Made by a program: the position numbers and the translations under genes
Assembly (NCBI GenBank): GCA_035456265.1
Contig: DATIDP010000035.1
Coordinates: forward strand, 1-23,632
Source of the DNA: DASUPK01 sp035456265
GTDB lineage: Bacteria; Actinomycetota; Thermoleophilia; Solirubrobacterales; 70-9
DNA: 23,632 bases
Direction: 5' to 3'
Notes under the pieces: generated by a model
Databases searched by the model: none
The model's input: the letters and a program-made list of their open reading frames with translations, nothing else
What the model was told of the DNA's origin: nothing
Shown here: positions 13,330 to 19,651 of the stretch, one piece after another
How positions within the stretch are numbered: the first letter of the stretch is position 1
Layout of the letters: each line of letters starts with the position of its first letter

Positions 13330-15027
13330 CTAGACCTCTTGGTACAGCGGCCCGTCTCCCCCCTCGGGGAGAGTGAGCCTGCCGCCCTTGGCGGTGATGG
13401 CGCCGCACTGCACGCAGTTGGACGGCGTCACGTGGACGTCGACCGTCTCGGAGCCCGACTCGAGCTGCTCCTCGGGGATCTCGTAGACCTGGGCCGGGCA
13501 CATCGAGACCCAGGTCTGCGCCAGCTCGCGCGGCACCTTCTCCTGGATGCGGATGTGGTTGGGCGCGTCGTCTCGGGTCGCGTTGCCGGAGAGGAAGACC
13601 GAATTGAGCTTGTCGAAGATGTACTTGTTGTCGGGCTTCGGGTACTTCTTCGCCGCCCCGTCGCTCTCCACCGGCACCTCGGCATCGGGCTCGTTCTTCC
13701 AGTGCCCGCCGGGAAAGGCGCCCTTGGTGGCGACCATCAGGCTGCCCATGATGCCTCCGAAGATCAGGCCCTTAGAGAGCGGCTGGCGCATGTTCCGCGA
13801 CTGCCAGAGGTCCTTCTCGATGATGGAGTCCTTGACCCTGCGCTCGTAATTCTCGAAGTTGACCGAGTCCTGTTTGAGCGACTCGACGATCGCCTCGGCC
13901 GCGTACATGCCCGAGTGCATCGCGTAGTGGATGCCCTTCAGCGTCGGGACGTTGACCATGCCGGCGGCATCGCCGCAGATCACCATGCCCGGGCTGGAAA
14001 GCCGCTTCGGCATCGACCAGTAGCCGCCCGACGGGATCGTCTTGGCACCCCAGCCCACGCGCTTGCCGCCCTCGAGGAGCTTCCTGACGAACGGGTGGGT
14101 CTTGAGCTCCTGGAGGGCATCGTGGGTTGAGAAGGTCGCGTCGCTCGTGTCGAGGCCCACGACCAAGCCGATGCACACCTTGTCCTCGCCCATCGGGTAG
14201 ATGAAGCTGCCCCCCGCCTCCTTCCACTTGGGTCGCCAGCGAAGCGGCCAGCCCAGCGTGTGGATGACGCGGTCGAGCGGCGTCTGGACCTCCCAGACCT
14301 CCTTGACGCCGAGCTCCCAGCGCTGGGGGTCGGGGCCGCGGAGGTCGAAGTAGTCGAGCGCCGCGCCGGTCAGGTGACCGAGCGTGCCCTCGGCCAGGAC
14401 CGTCGCCTTGGCGACGACGTCCGAGCCCGGCTCGAAGTTGGAGAGCTCCTCGCCGTCCTTGCCGCGTCCCTTGTCTCCCGAGCGGATGCCCCTGACGATC
14501 CGGTCCTCGACCAGGAGCCTGTCGGCCGCGGTCTCACTGAGGATGTAGACGCCCGCCTCCTCGGCCTTCTCGCCGAGGAAGCGGCCGAGCTTCGCGATCG
14601 AGGTGACGTAGTTGCCGTGGTTGCGGAAGTTCGGCGGCATCGGCTTCAGCGGCACCGCCACCTTCGAGGTGAGGAAGTAGACCGCGTCCTTGGTGACTTC
14701 CTGGTAGACGGGCCAGTCAGAGGGGTCGAGGTCCGGGAACAGCTCCCGCATCGCCGAGGGCTTCATGTTGGCCCCGGAGAGCAGGTGGGCGCCGGTGGTC
14801 TTGCCCTTCTCCACGACGGCGACCGGGACCTCGCCCAGCCTCTCGGTCAGCTCGGGCTCCTCCTCGAGCAGCTGCATCAGCCTGATCGCACACGCGAGCC
14901 CCGCCGGCCCGCCCCCGACGATCGCGACACCGACCTCGATGCGCTCGTCCTCGGGATCGGTGATCCCCGTTACGAACTCCTCCGCCGGGTTCACCGGCGG
15001 CGGGTACTCGAGCGGCTCGACGGCCAC
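13330..15027 (-). CDS. Electron-transfer flavoprotein:quinone oxidoreductase
   Basis: A 565-aa FAD/Fe-S membrane-associated enzyme that takes electrons from reduced ETF to quinone. FAD-binding motif VGVAIVGGGPAGLACAIRLM near 32-51; GAHLLSGANM; a mid-region with GMVICGDAAGMVNVPTLKGI and HYAMHSGMYAAEA; C-terminal ferredoxin-like domain with CPAQVYEI (Cys510) and SNCVQCGAITAKGGRL (Cys538, Cys541), ending PEGGDGPLYQ. The fourth cysteine of the classical CxxCxxC is Ile544 (codon at 13396-13398), so only three cluster cysteines remain. The GTG start directly follows the etfA stop (TAG-GTG). Third gene of the etf operon. Confidence 0.93.
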   Translation of the reverse strand: MAVEPLEYPPPVNPAEEFVTGITDPEDERIEVGVAIVGGGPAGLACAIRLMQLLEEEPELTERLGEVPVAVVEKGKTTGAHLLSGANMKPSAMRELFPDLDPSDWPVYQEVTKDAVYFLTSKVAVPLKPMPPNFRNHGNYVTSIAKLGRFLGEKAEEAGVYILSETAADRLLVEDRIVRGIRSGDKGRGKDGEELSNFEPGSDVVAKATVLAEGTLGHLTGAALDYFDLRGPDPQRWELGVKEVWEVQTPLDRVIHTLGWPLRWRPKWKEAGGSFIYPMGEDKVCIGLVVGLDTSDATFSTHDALQELKTHPFVRKLLEGGKRVGWGAKTIPSGGYWSMPKRLSSPGMVICGDAAGMVNVPTLKGIHYAMHSGMYAAEAIVESLKQDSVNFENYERRVKDSIIEKDLWQSRNMRQPLSKGLIFGGIMGSLMVATKGAFPGGHWKNEPDAEVPVESDGAAKKYPKPDNKYIFDKLNSVFLSGNATRDDAPNHIRIQEKVPRELAQTWVSMCPAQVYEIPEEQLESGSETVDVHVTPSNCVQCGAITAKGGRLTLPEGGDGPLYQEV

Positions 15028-16002
15028 CTATCCGCCCTTCTTGGCCTTGATCGCCTCGGTCAGCTTGGGGACGATCTTGTGCAGGTCGCCCACCACGCCG
15101 AGGTCCGAGAACTCGAAGATCGGAGCGTTCTGGTCCTTGTTGATGGCCAGGATGTTCTCCGAGTTCTGCATGCCGACCTTGTGCTGGATCGCGCCGGAGA
15201 TCCCGAGCGCCAGGTAGAGGTTCGGCGCGACCGTCTTGCCGGTCTGGCCGATCTGTGCGGCGTACGGGTACCAGCCCGCGTCCACCACGGCTCGGGTGGC
15301 CGCGACGGCGCCGCCCATCGAGTTCGCCAGCTGCTCGGCCAGCTCGAAGTTCTCCTTCTTGCCCAGACCGCGGCCGCCTCCGACCAGGATGTTGGCGTCC
15401 TCGATGTTCACGTCGGCGCCGCGCTGCTCGCCGCGCGTGACCATCTTGGCCTTGGTCGACCAGGGCGAGAGCTCGACCTGGACGTCCTCGACCTCGGCGG
15501 TCCCGTCGCCCTCGTTGGCGTCGAAGGCGTTGAGACGGCCGATGATGATCCCGGGCTTCTCCACGTACCCGACGTGCGCGATCTGCGAGTCCTGGAGGAT
15601 CGGCCGCTCGGCGACGAGCTTGCCGTCCTGGACGTTCACCTGGGTGACCTCCATCGTCACCCCGGCGTTGAGCCGGGCCGTGAGGCCGGCGCCGATCTCG
15701 AAGCCGAGCAGGCCCCCGCCGAAGAGCGCGTAGCCGAAGTCGTTGTCCTGCATGACCTTCGCCATCACGTCGACGATCGGCTGGGCCAGCCCCTCGGGGG
15801 CCTCCTTGGCGCGATAGACCTTGCTCACTCCGTACCTGCCGAGCGCGGCGGCGGCCTCATCGGAGACGTCGCCGACCACGACGGCGGCCGCCTCGGACCC
15901 CAGCTCGCCGGCCAGCTTCGCGGCCTCGGAGAGGGCGCCGAGGGAGTTCTTGTTGAAGTTGCCCTCGTCGTCGTGGAGGGCGTAGACCAGGATGCCTCCC
16001 AT
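15028..16002 (-). CDS. etfA: Electron transfer flavoprotein alpha subunit
   Basis: A 324-aa FAD-binding subunit of ETF. The N-terminal domain has YALFGGGLLGFEIGAGLTAR. The C-terminal FAD domain has the standard signature VGGGRGLGKKENFELAEQLA, ATRAVVDAGWYP, QIGQTGKTVAPNLYLALGIS and GAIQHKVGMQNSENILAINK, then DLGVVGDL. It forms the heterodimer with EtfB and hands electrons from acyl-CoA and other dehydrogenases to the ETF-QO encoded next. ATG directly follows the etfB stop (TAA-ATG). GGAGG-like bases follow rather than precede the start, so translation probably depends on coupling. Confidence 0.97.
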   Translation of the reverse strand: MGGILVYALHDDEGNFNKNSLGALSEAAKLAGELGSEAAAVVVGDVSDEAAAALGRYGVSKVYRAKEAPEGLAQPIVDVMAKVMQDNDFGYALFGGGLLGFEIGAGLTARLNAGVTMEVTQVNVQDGKLVAERPILQDSQIAHVGYVEKPGIIIGRLNAFDANEGDGTAEVEDVQVELSPWSTKAKMVTRGEQRGADVNIEDANILVGGGRGLGKKENFELAEQLANSMGGAVAATRAVVDAGWYPYAAQIGQTGKTVAPNLYLALGISGAIQHKVGMQNSENILAINKDQNAPIFEFSDLGVVGDLHKIVPKLTEAIKAKKGG

Positions 16003-16791
16003 TTAGATCAGCTTCCTTTCCTCGAGCCAGGCGACGATCTTCTCGACCGTCTCGTTGGTGTCCTCGTCCTCGATGATCTCTCCGGCCTCCTTCTGGGGCG
16101 GCGGCTTCAGATCGAGGACGGCGGTGCGCGAGCCGCTCTCGCCGACGCGGTCGGACTCGATGCCGACGTCGCCGATCGCCTTGGTGTCGAGCGGCTTCTT
16201 CTTCGCGCCCATGATCGCCTTCAGGCTCGGGTAGCGCGGCTCGTTGATCGCGTCACCGACGCTGATCACGGCCGGCAGCTCGACCTCGACGGTGTCGTAG
16301 CCGTACTCGGCCTGGCGCTCGCAGGTGAGCTTGCCGTCGGCGACGTCCATCTTGATCACCTGGGTCAGGGAAGGCATCTGCAGGTGGTCGGCCACGACCG
16401 CACCGATCGTGTAGCACTCGCCGTCGTCCGACTGCTGGCCGAGGAGCACCAGGTCGGGGCTCTCGGCCTCCAGCACCTTGGCGAGGGCATAGCCCGTCGC
16501 GTTGACGTCGGAGCCCTCGAGGGCGCCGTCGGTGAGGTGCACCGAGCGGTCGGCGCCGAGGGCGACGGCCTTGTGGAGCGCGCGGACGGCGCTCTCCGGG
16601 CCCATCGTCACTGCGACGATCTCCTCTACGTCGGAGCCGCCCTCCTTGACCTGCATCGCGGCCTCGAGGGCGTGTGTGTCGAAGGGGTTGAGGTTCTTCT
16701 CGCCCGAGCGGTCCAGGCGCTTGGTCTCCGGATCGATTCGCTTGTCGACGGCGGCGTCCGGGACCTCTTTGACGAGCACTGCGATCTTCAA
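16003..16791 (-). CDS. etfB: Electron transfer flavoprotein beta subunit
   Basis: A 262-aa AMP-binding subunit. Signatures: MKIAVLVKEVPDAAVDKRID, NPFDTHALEAAMQVKE, VTMGPESAVRALHKAVALGA, and the family motif NEPRYPSLKAIMGAKKKPL, which includes the loop that contacts partner dehydrogenases. The start is TTG, supported by GAGAGG ending seven bases upstream. First gene of etfB-etfA-ETF-QO. The upstream 193-bp gap holds a TATCAT -10 box (16886-16891) and a FadR-like palindrome (16907-16924), so the operon is probably induced by fatty acids or acyl-CoA (inference). Confidence 0.96.
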   Translation of the reverse strand: MKIAVLVKEVPDAAVDKRIDPETKRLDRSGEKNLNPFDTHALEAAMQVKEGGSDVEEIVAVTMGPESAVRALHKAVALGADRSVHLTDGALEGSDVNATGYALAKVLEAESPDLVLLGQQSDDGECYTIGAVVADHLQMPSLTQVIKMDVADGKLTCERQAEYGYDTVEVELPAVISVGDAINEPRYPSLKAIMGAKKKPLDTKAIGDVGIESDRVGESGSRTAVLDLKPPPQKEAGEIIEDEDTNETVEKIVAWLEERKLI

Positions 16792-16885
16792 GTTGGGTCC
16801 TCTCTAAGGCGCGTGGTTCTTGGCTTCGCCATGAAACGGGTGACCCTCAGCGTCTTCCCGGGTCCCTCGCATCGGGCGGCGCGGG

Positions 16886-16891
16886 ATGATA
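16886..16891 (-). promoter_or_regulatory. Likely -10 box of the etf operon
   Basis: TATCAT on the minus strand matches TATAAT at five of six positions. The -35 region (about 16909-16914) lies inside the palindrome at 16907-16924 and is weak by itself. The predicted leader is about 85-90 bases. Confidence 0.45.
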
Positions 16892-16906
16892 CCGACTTCA
16901 GCTGGC

Positions 16907-16924
16907 TGACTGACCAGTCAATCA
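16907..16924. promoter_or_regulatory. FadR-like (TetR-type) operator before etfB
   Basis: TGACTGACCAGTCAATCA is an 18-bp near-palindrome with 7 of 9 arm positions matching. As I recall the Bacillus FadR consensus TGAATGAMTANTCATTCA, it fits at about 15 of 18 positions; that regulator controls beta-oxidation and etf genes. It overlaps the -35 region of the proposed etf promoter, a repressing position. Confidence 0.6.
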
Positions 16925-16965
16925 GTTCCCGGATGATCGGCTTCGCAATCGGATCGCCGGAGCCA

Positions 16966-16986
16966 AGCGGCGGCCTGGTGGCCGCT
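16966..16986 (-). terminator. Weak hairpin at the end of the anti-sigma gene
   Basis: AGCGGC-GGCCTGGTG-GCCGCT folds into a 6-bp stem that includes part of the anti-sigma stop codon. There is no T-run; weak evidence. Confidence 0.25.
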
Positions 16987-17659
16987 AGCTGCTGAAGTGG
17001 GCGACCAGCGGCTGGCCGCCGGCTCCCGGGAGCAGCCGCAGCACTGAGACGTTGTGCGGATCGACCGGGATGCCGCCGCCCGAGCTTCCCGACGCGTCGA
17101 GATGGAACCAGCTCACGGGGATCTGGCTGCCGTCGTTCATGACCAGCTGGGCGGTGGTGAGATCGGCGCGGTGGGCCGGGTCGACCGTGATCACCAGCCA
17201 GTTGGGGCGTCCCTGATAGCTGAAGACCGTGCCGGCGAACGCGCCGCCGCCCCCGTAGAGCGAATAGGCCTCGAACTCCTTCCCGTTCGCCTCCTGCAGG
17301 GTCTGGTGGTAGTGCGACGCATCCCGGAGATCGCCGGAGACGATGCCGAGCGTGATCGCCACCGAGGCCAACGCCGCTCCAGCTGGAGCGAGTACGAGCG
17401 CCAGACGCCGGCGCCGGCGCCGCGGCCGCGGCGCGGGCAGGACGCGGTCGAGGACCCGTGACTCGAAGCCGACGGGGGCCTCCCTGTGCGGCGCGAGCAG
17501 GAGCAGCTGATCCGCCACCTCGGAGAGCTCCTCCACCCTCCTGCGGCAGTCCGGGCAGTCGGCGAGATGCTCGAGGGCGCGGCCGCGCTCCTCCCCCTCG
17601 ACGATGCCGAGCGCCAGTTCCGGCGCCAGCTCGCGAACCTCCTCGCAGCGCGGGTCCAT
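16985..17659 (-). CDS. Membrane anti-sigma factor (zinc-finger, RskA-like)
   Basis: About 224 aa. The N-terminal cytosolic part has the anti-sigma zinc motif H-x3-C-x2-C in ALEHLADCPDCRRRVEEL. A basic stretch (PRPRRRRRR) precedes one membrane helix (LALVLAPAGAALASVAITLG). The outer C-terminal domain (about 115-224) resembles RskA/anti-sigma-K C-terminal domains (NWLVITVDPAHRADL, GSQIPVSWFHLDASG). It should hold the ECF sigma factor inactive until an envelope signal. The ATG overlaps the sigma stop (TGATG) behind GGTGGAGGA, so the two are made together; a GTG one codon earlier is the other option. Confidence 0.88.
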   Translation of the reverse strand: MDPRCEEVRELAPELALGIVEGEERGRALEHLADCPDCRRRVEELSEVADQLLLLAPHREAPVGFESRVLDRVLPAPRPRRRRRRLALVLAPAGAALASVAITLGIVSGDLRDASHYHQTLQEANGKEFEAYSLYGGGGAFAGTVFSYQGRPNWLVITVDPAHRADLTTAQLVMNDGSQIPVSWFHLDASGSSGGGIPVDPHNVSVLRLLPGAGGQPLVAHFSS

Positions 17660-18210
17660 CACTCCTCCACCTCGAGCTCGTTCCGCAGCTTGATCATCGC
17701 CGTGCGGATCCTGGTCTTCACGGTGCCGAGCGGCACGTGGTCGAGATCGCTGATCTCGCGGGCGGTCCTGCCCATGTAGGCGGTCAGGACGAGCGCGCGC
17801 CGCTGGTCGTCGGGCAGCTCGGTGATCGCGGAGCGCAGTTGCTCGCGCTCATCGGGCTGCACCGCCATCTCATCGGCCGCCGGCTCCTGCGAGGTCAGAG
17901 AGACCTCCGCCGCGATCACCTCCGGATCCACCGGGTCCAGGCGCCGCATGCGGGTCTGGTCAATGGACAGGTTGCGGGCGATCGAGAGCAGCCACGTCGA
18001 GACGCGGCCCTTGCGGGCGTCGTAGTTTCCTGCGTGTCGGAACACCCTCACGAACGTCTCCTGGGCGACCTCCTCCGCGATCGCCGGCTGACGGACGATC
18101 GTCAGGGCAAGGCCGTAGACGCGCCCCTGGAACCGCCGCACGAAAGCGGCGGCCGTGCGGGGGTCGCCCGTCGCGTAGCCGGCGAGAAGTGCCTCGTCGG
18201 AAGGGTCCAC
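17659..18210 (-). CDS. ECF-type RNA polymerase sigma factor
   Basis: About 183 aa. Sigma region 2: FVRRFQGRVYGLALTIVRQP, AEEVAQETFVRVFRHAGNYD, GRVSTWLLSIARNLSIDQTR. Region 4: ITELPDDQRRALVLTAYMGR, TAREISDLDHVPLGTVKTRI. The layout is that of SigK/RpoE-like ECF factors with a membrane anti-sigma partner. The frame is open to a GTG at 18261. I prefer the GTG at 18210 (product begins MDPSDEALLAGYATGD) because a TACATT box at 18217-18222 lies six bases before it and the extra N-terminus is not conserved-looking. It is divergent from a lipoprotein gene that is a natural regulon member (inference). Confidence 0.9.
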   Translation of the reverse strand: MDPSDEALLAGYATGDPRTAAAFVRRFQGRVYGLALTIVRQPAIAEEVAQETFVRVFRHAGNYDARKGRVSTWLLSIARNLSIDQTRMRRLDPVDPEVIAAEVSLTSQEPAADEMAVQPDEREQLRSAITELPDDQRRALVLTAYMGRTAREISDLDHVPLGTVKTRIRTAMIKLRNELEVEE

Positions 18211-18330
18211 ATCAGGAATGTACGGAGCACGAGGCAGTCTGGATTGTGTGACGTTGCTCACTCAATCCGTGGCGCCTGCGCGGCCGTACTACTGGCGAGA
18301 TTGGGGCCGACACAAGACAAAGGACCGAAG

Positions 18331-18894
18331 ATGAATCGCAGACGCGCTCCGCTGCTCACGGTCGCCGCGATGGCGCTGGTCGCCATCCTCCTGGCGGCCT
18401 GCGGCGGCAGCAGCAGCAACTCCGACAACAACGCGAGCGCCGCGACAGCCGGCGGAGGCGGCCAGACGGTCTCGACGAAGTCCGTCTCGGGCGTCGGCAC
18501 CGTGCTGGTGGACTCCAGCGGCCAGGCGCTCTACACCAACAATCAGGACAGCGGGATGACCGTCGCGTGCACGGGCTCGTGCACGGCCATCTGGGTTCCG
18601 GTGATGGCGCCGTCGAGCGGCCAGCCCACCTCGAGCGATCAGGCCGTGCAGGCCAAGCTCGGCATGGTCAAGTCGAACGGCGGCAAGCAGGTCACGTTCG
18701 GCGGTAAGCCGCTGTACTCGTTCGTCCAGGACAGCCCCGGGCAGGTGACGGGCAACGGTTTCACCGACAACTTCGGTGGCACCAGCTTCACCTGGACGGT
18801 GGCCAGCACGGGACAGGTGTCCTCGAGCGCGAGCAGCACGAGCACCTCGAGCGGCAGCTCCGGCGGCGGCTCGAGCGGCGGCTACGGCTACTAG
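18331..18894 (+). CDS. Secreted-repeat lipoprotein (PF03640/COG4315-like)
   Basis: A 187-aa lipoprotein with signal and lipobox LVAILLAACGGS (lipidated Cys24). Two copies of the secreted-repeat motif with Y-x4-D follow: GQALYTNNQDSGMTVACTGS plus CTAIW, and GKPLYSFVQDSPGQVTGNGF. The C-terminus is a Ser/Thr/Gly tail ending GSSGGGSSGGYGY. Function of the family is unknown; members are exported and often sit beside ECF sigma factors. The ATG follows AAGGA by about eight bases. It is divergent from the sigma/anti-sigma pair. Its TAG is part of a CTAG shared with the B12-binding gene. Confidence 0.88.
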   Translation: MNRRRAPLLTVAAMALVAILLAACGGSSSNSDNNASAATAGGGGQTVSTKSVSGVGTVLVDSSGQALYTNNQDSGMTVACTGSCTAIWVPVMAPSSGQPTSSDQAVQAKLGMVKSNGGKQVTFGGKPLYSFVQDSPGQVTGNGFTDNFGGTSFTWTVASTGQVSSSASSTSTSSGSSGGGSSGGYGY

Positions 18895-19322
18895 TTGGCC
18901 GCAGAGGCCTCTTCGCGCCCGGCGACGGCCCGCTTGACGAAATCCACGATCTCGTCGGTGGGCGCGCCGGGCGTGAACACCTCCGCCACACCGAGCTTCT
19001 TGAGCTCGGGGATGTCGTCGGCGGGGATCGTCCCGCCGACGGTGACCACCACGTCGCTCGCTCCCTGATCCGCCAAGAGCTCCACCACCCTCGGCACCAG
19101 GGTCATGTGGGCGCCGGAGAGGATCGAGAGCCCGACCGCGTCGGCGTCCTCCTGGATCGCCGTCTCGGCGATCTGCTCGGGCGTCTGGTGCAGCCCGGTG
19201 TAGATCACCTCCATGCCGGCATCGCGCAGGGCGCGGGCGATGATCTTGGCCCCGCGGTCGTGCCCGTCCAGGCCCGGCTTGGCAACGACTATCCTGATTT
19301 TTCTGGCGGACTCGGTTGGCAC
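18891..19322 (-). CDS. Stand-alone cobalamin-binding subunit of a mutase
   Basis: A 143-aa B12-binding domain with the complete base-off signature: D19-x-H21-x-x-G24 in KPGLDGHDRG, S-x-L in GLSILSG (66-68) and the GG in VTVGGTIP. It matches the C-terminal domain of methylmalonyl-CoA mutase rather than methionine synthase (IRIVVAKPGLDGHDRGAKII is typical). It should pair with a separate catalytic subunit; the mutase-type large subunit at 23254-23632 lies about 4 kb upstream on the same strand and is the obvious candidate. GTG start without a clear ribosome site. It converges with the lipoprotein gene, sharing its stop CTAG. Confidence 0.93.
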   Translation of the reverse strand: MPTESARKIRIVVAKPGLDGHDRGAKIIARALRDAGMEVIYTGLHQTPEQIAETAIQEDADAVGLSILSGAHMTLVPRVVELLADQGASDVVVTVGGTIPADDIPELKKLGVAEVFTPGAPTDEIVDFVKRAVAGREEASAAN

Positions 19323-19453
19323 TATTCGGTCAGCGGTCGCTCGCGTAGCGAGTTAACCGTAATCGAACAGGAAGTTTCTACGGTTTCAACCGAGGCAAGC
19401 CGATACGAGAATGAGTAGTGGATAGGGGAACCGCGGCGACAGGAGGCATAGCG
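19323..19453. other. Divergent intergenic region with short inverted repeats
   Basis: A relatively AT-rich gap between the B12-binding gene and a small ORF. It holds CTCGC-GTA-GCGAG (19340-19352) and the 12-bp inverted repeat CGGTTTCAACCG (19381-19392), plus a further AACCG at 19355-19359. A perfect ribosome site AGGAGG (19441-19446) serves the rightward ORF. No cobalamin riboswitch is recognisable. The promoters could not be placed with confidence. Confidence 0.35.
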
Positions 19454-19651
19454 GTGTACGACGTTCTTTTCCTGGACCGGACACATGGAGAGAAGCTGCT
19501 CGCGAGGGGTCTCGCCCGCGACGATGCGTGCCGCATCGCCAGGGCCGAGTCCGAGCGCCGGGGGGTCGGCCGCATGTTCCTGGCGGGGTCAGAGCTGACG
19601 ACGATGGGCGAGCTCGTCGTGATCGTCGAGTCCGCGCAGCGCGCGGCCTAG
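19454..19651 (+). CDS. Small conserved-looking protein of unknown function
   Basis: A 65-aa soluble protein beginning VYDVLFLDRTHGEKLLARGL and ending ELVVIVESAQRAA. The pattern strand - ARGLARDDACRIARAESERR helix - strand suggests a small alpha/beta domain. I do not recognise a named family. Translation is well supported: AGGAGG lies seven bases before the GTG at 19454, while the upstream in-frame GTG at 19418 has no such site. It converges on the phosphoesterase gene and shares its stop CTAG. Confidence 0.72.
   Translation: MYDVLFLDRTHGEKLLARGLARDDACRIARAESERRGVGRMFLAGSELTTMGELVVIVESAQRAA

Noticed and set aside
14260..16995. A 911-codon open frame on the plus strand
   Set aside because: It is antisense to etfB, etfA and ETF-QO, which have unmistakable family motifs. 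The frame is rich in Arg/Leu/Asp/Val dipeptides typical of GC-rich shadow frames.
18541..18590. DSGMTVA in the lipoprotein as an ApbE flavinylation site
   Set aside because: The stretch belongs to the Y-x4-D secreted repeat (LYTNNQDSGMT). The motif lacks the expected [AST] before the Thr and no FMN-binding fold is present.
19323..19453. Cobalamin riboswitch upstream of the B12-binding gene
   Set aside because: The gap is too short and no B12-box-like sequence is visible; only short inverted repeats occur.
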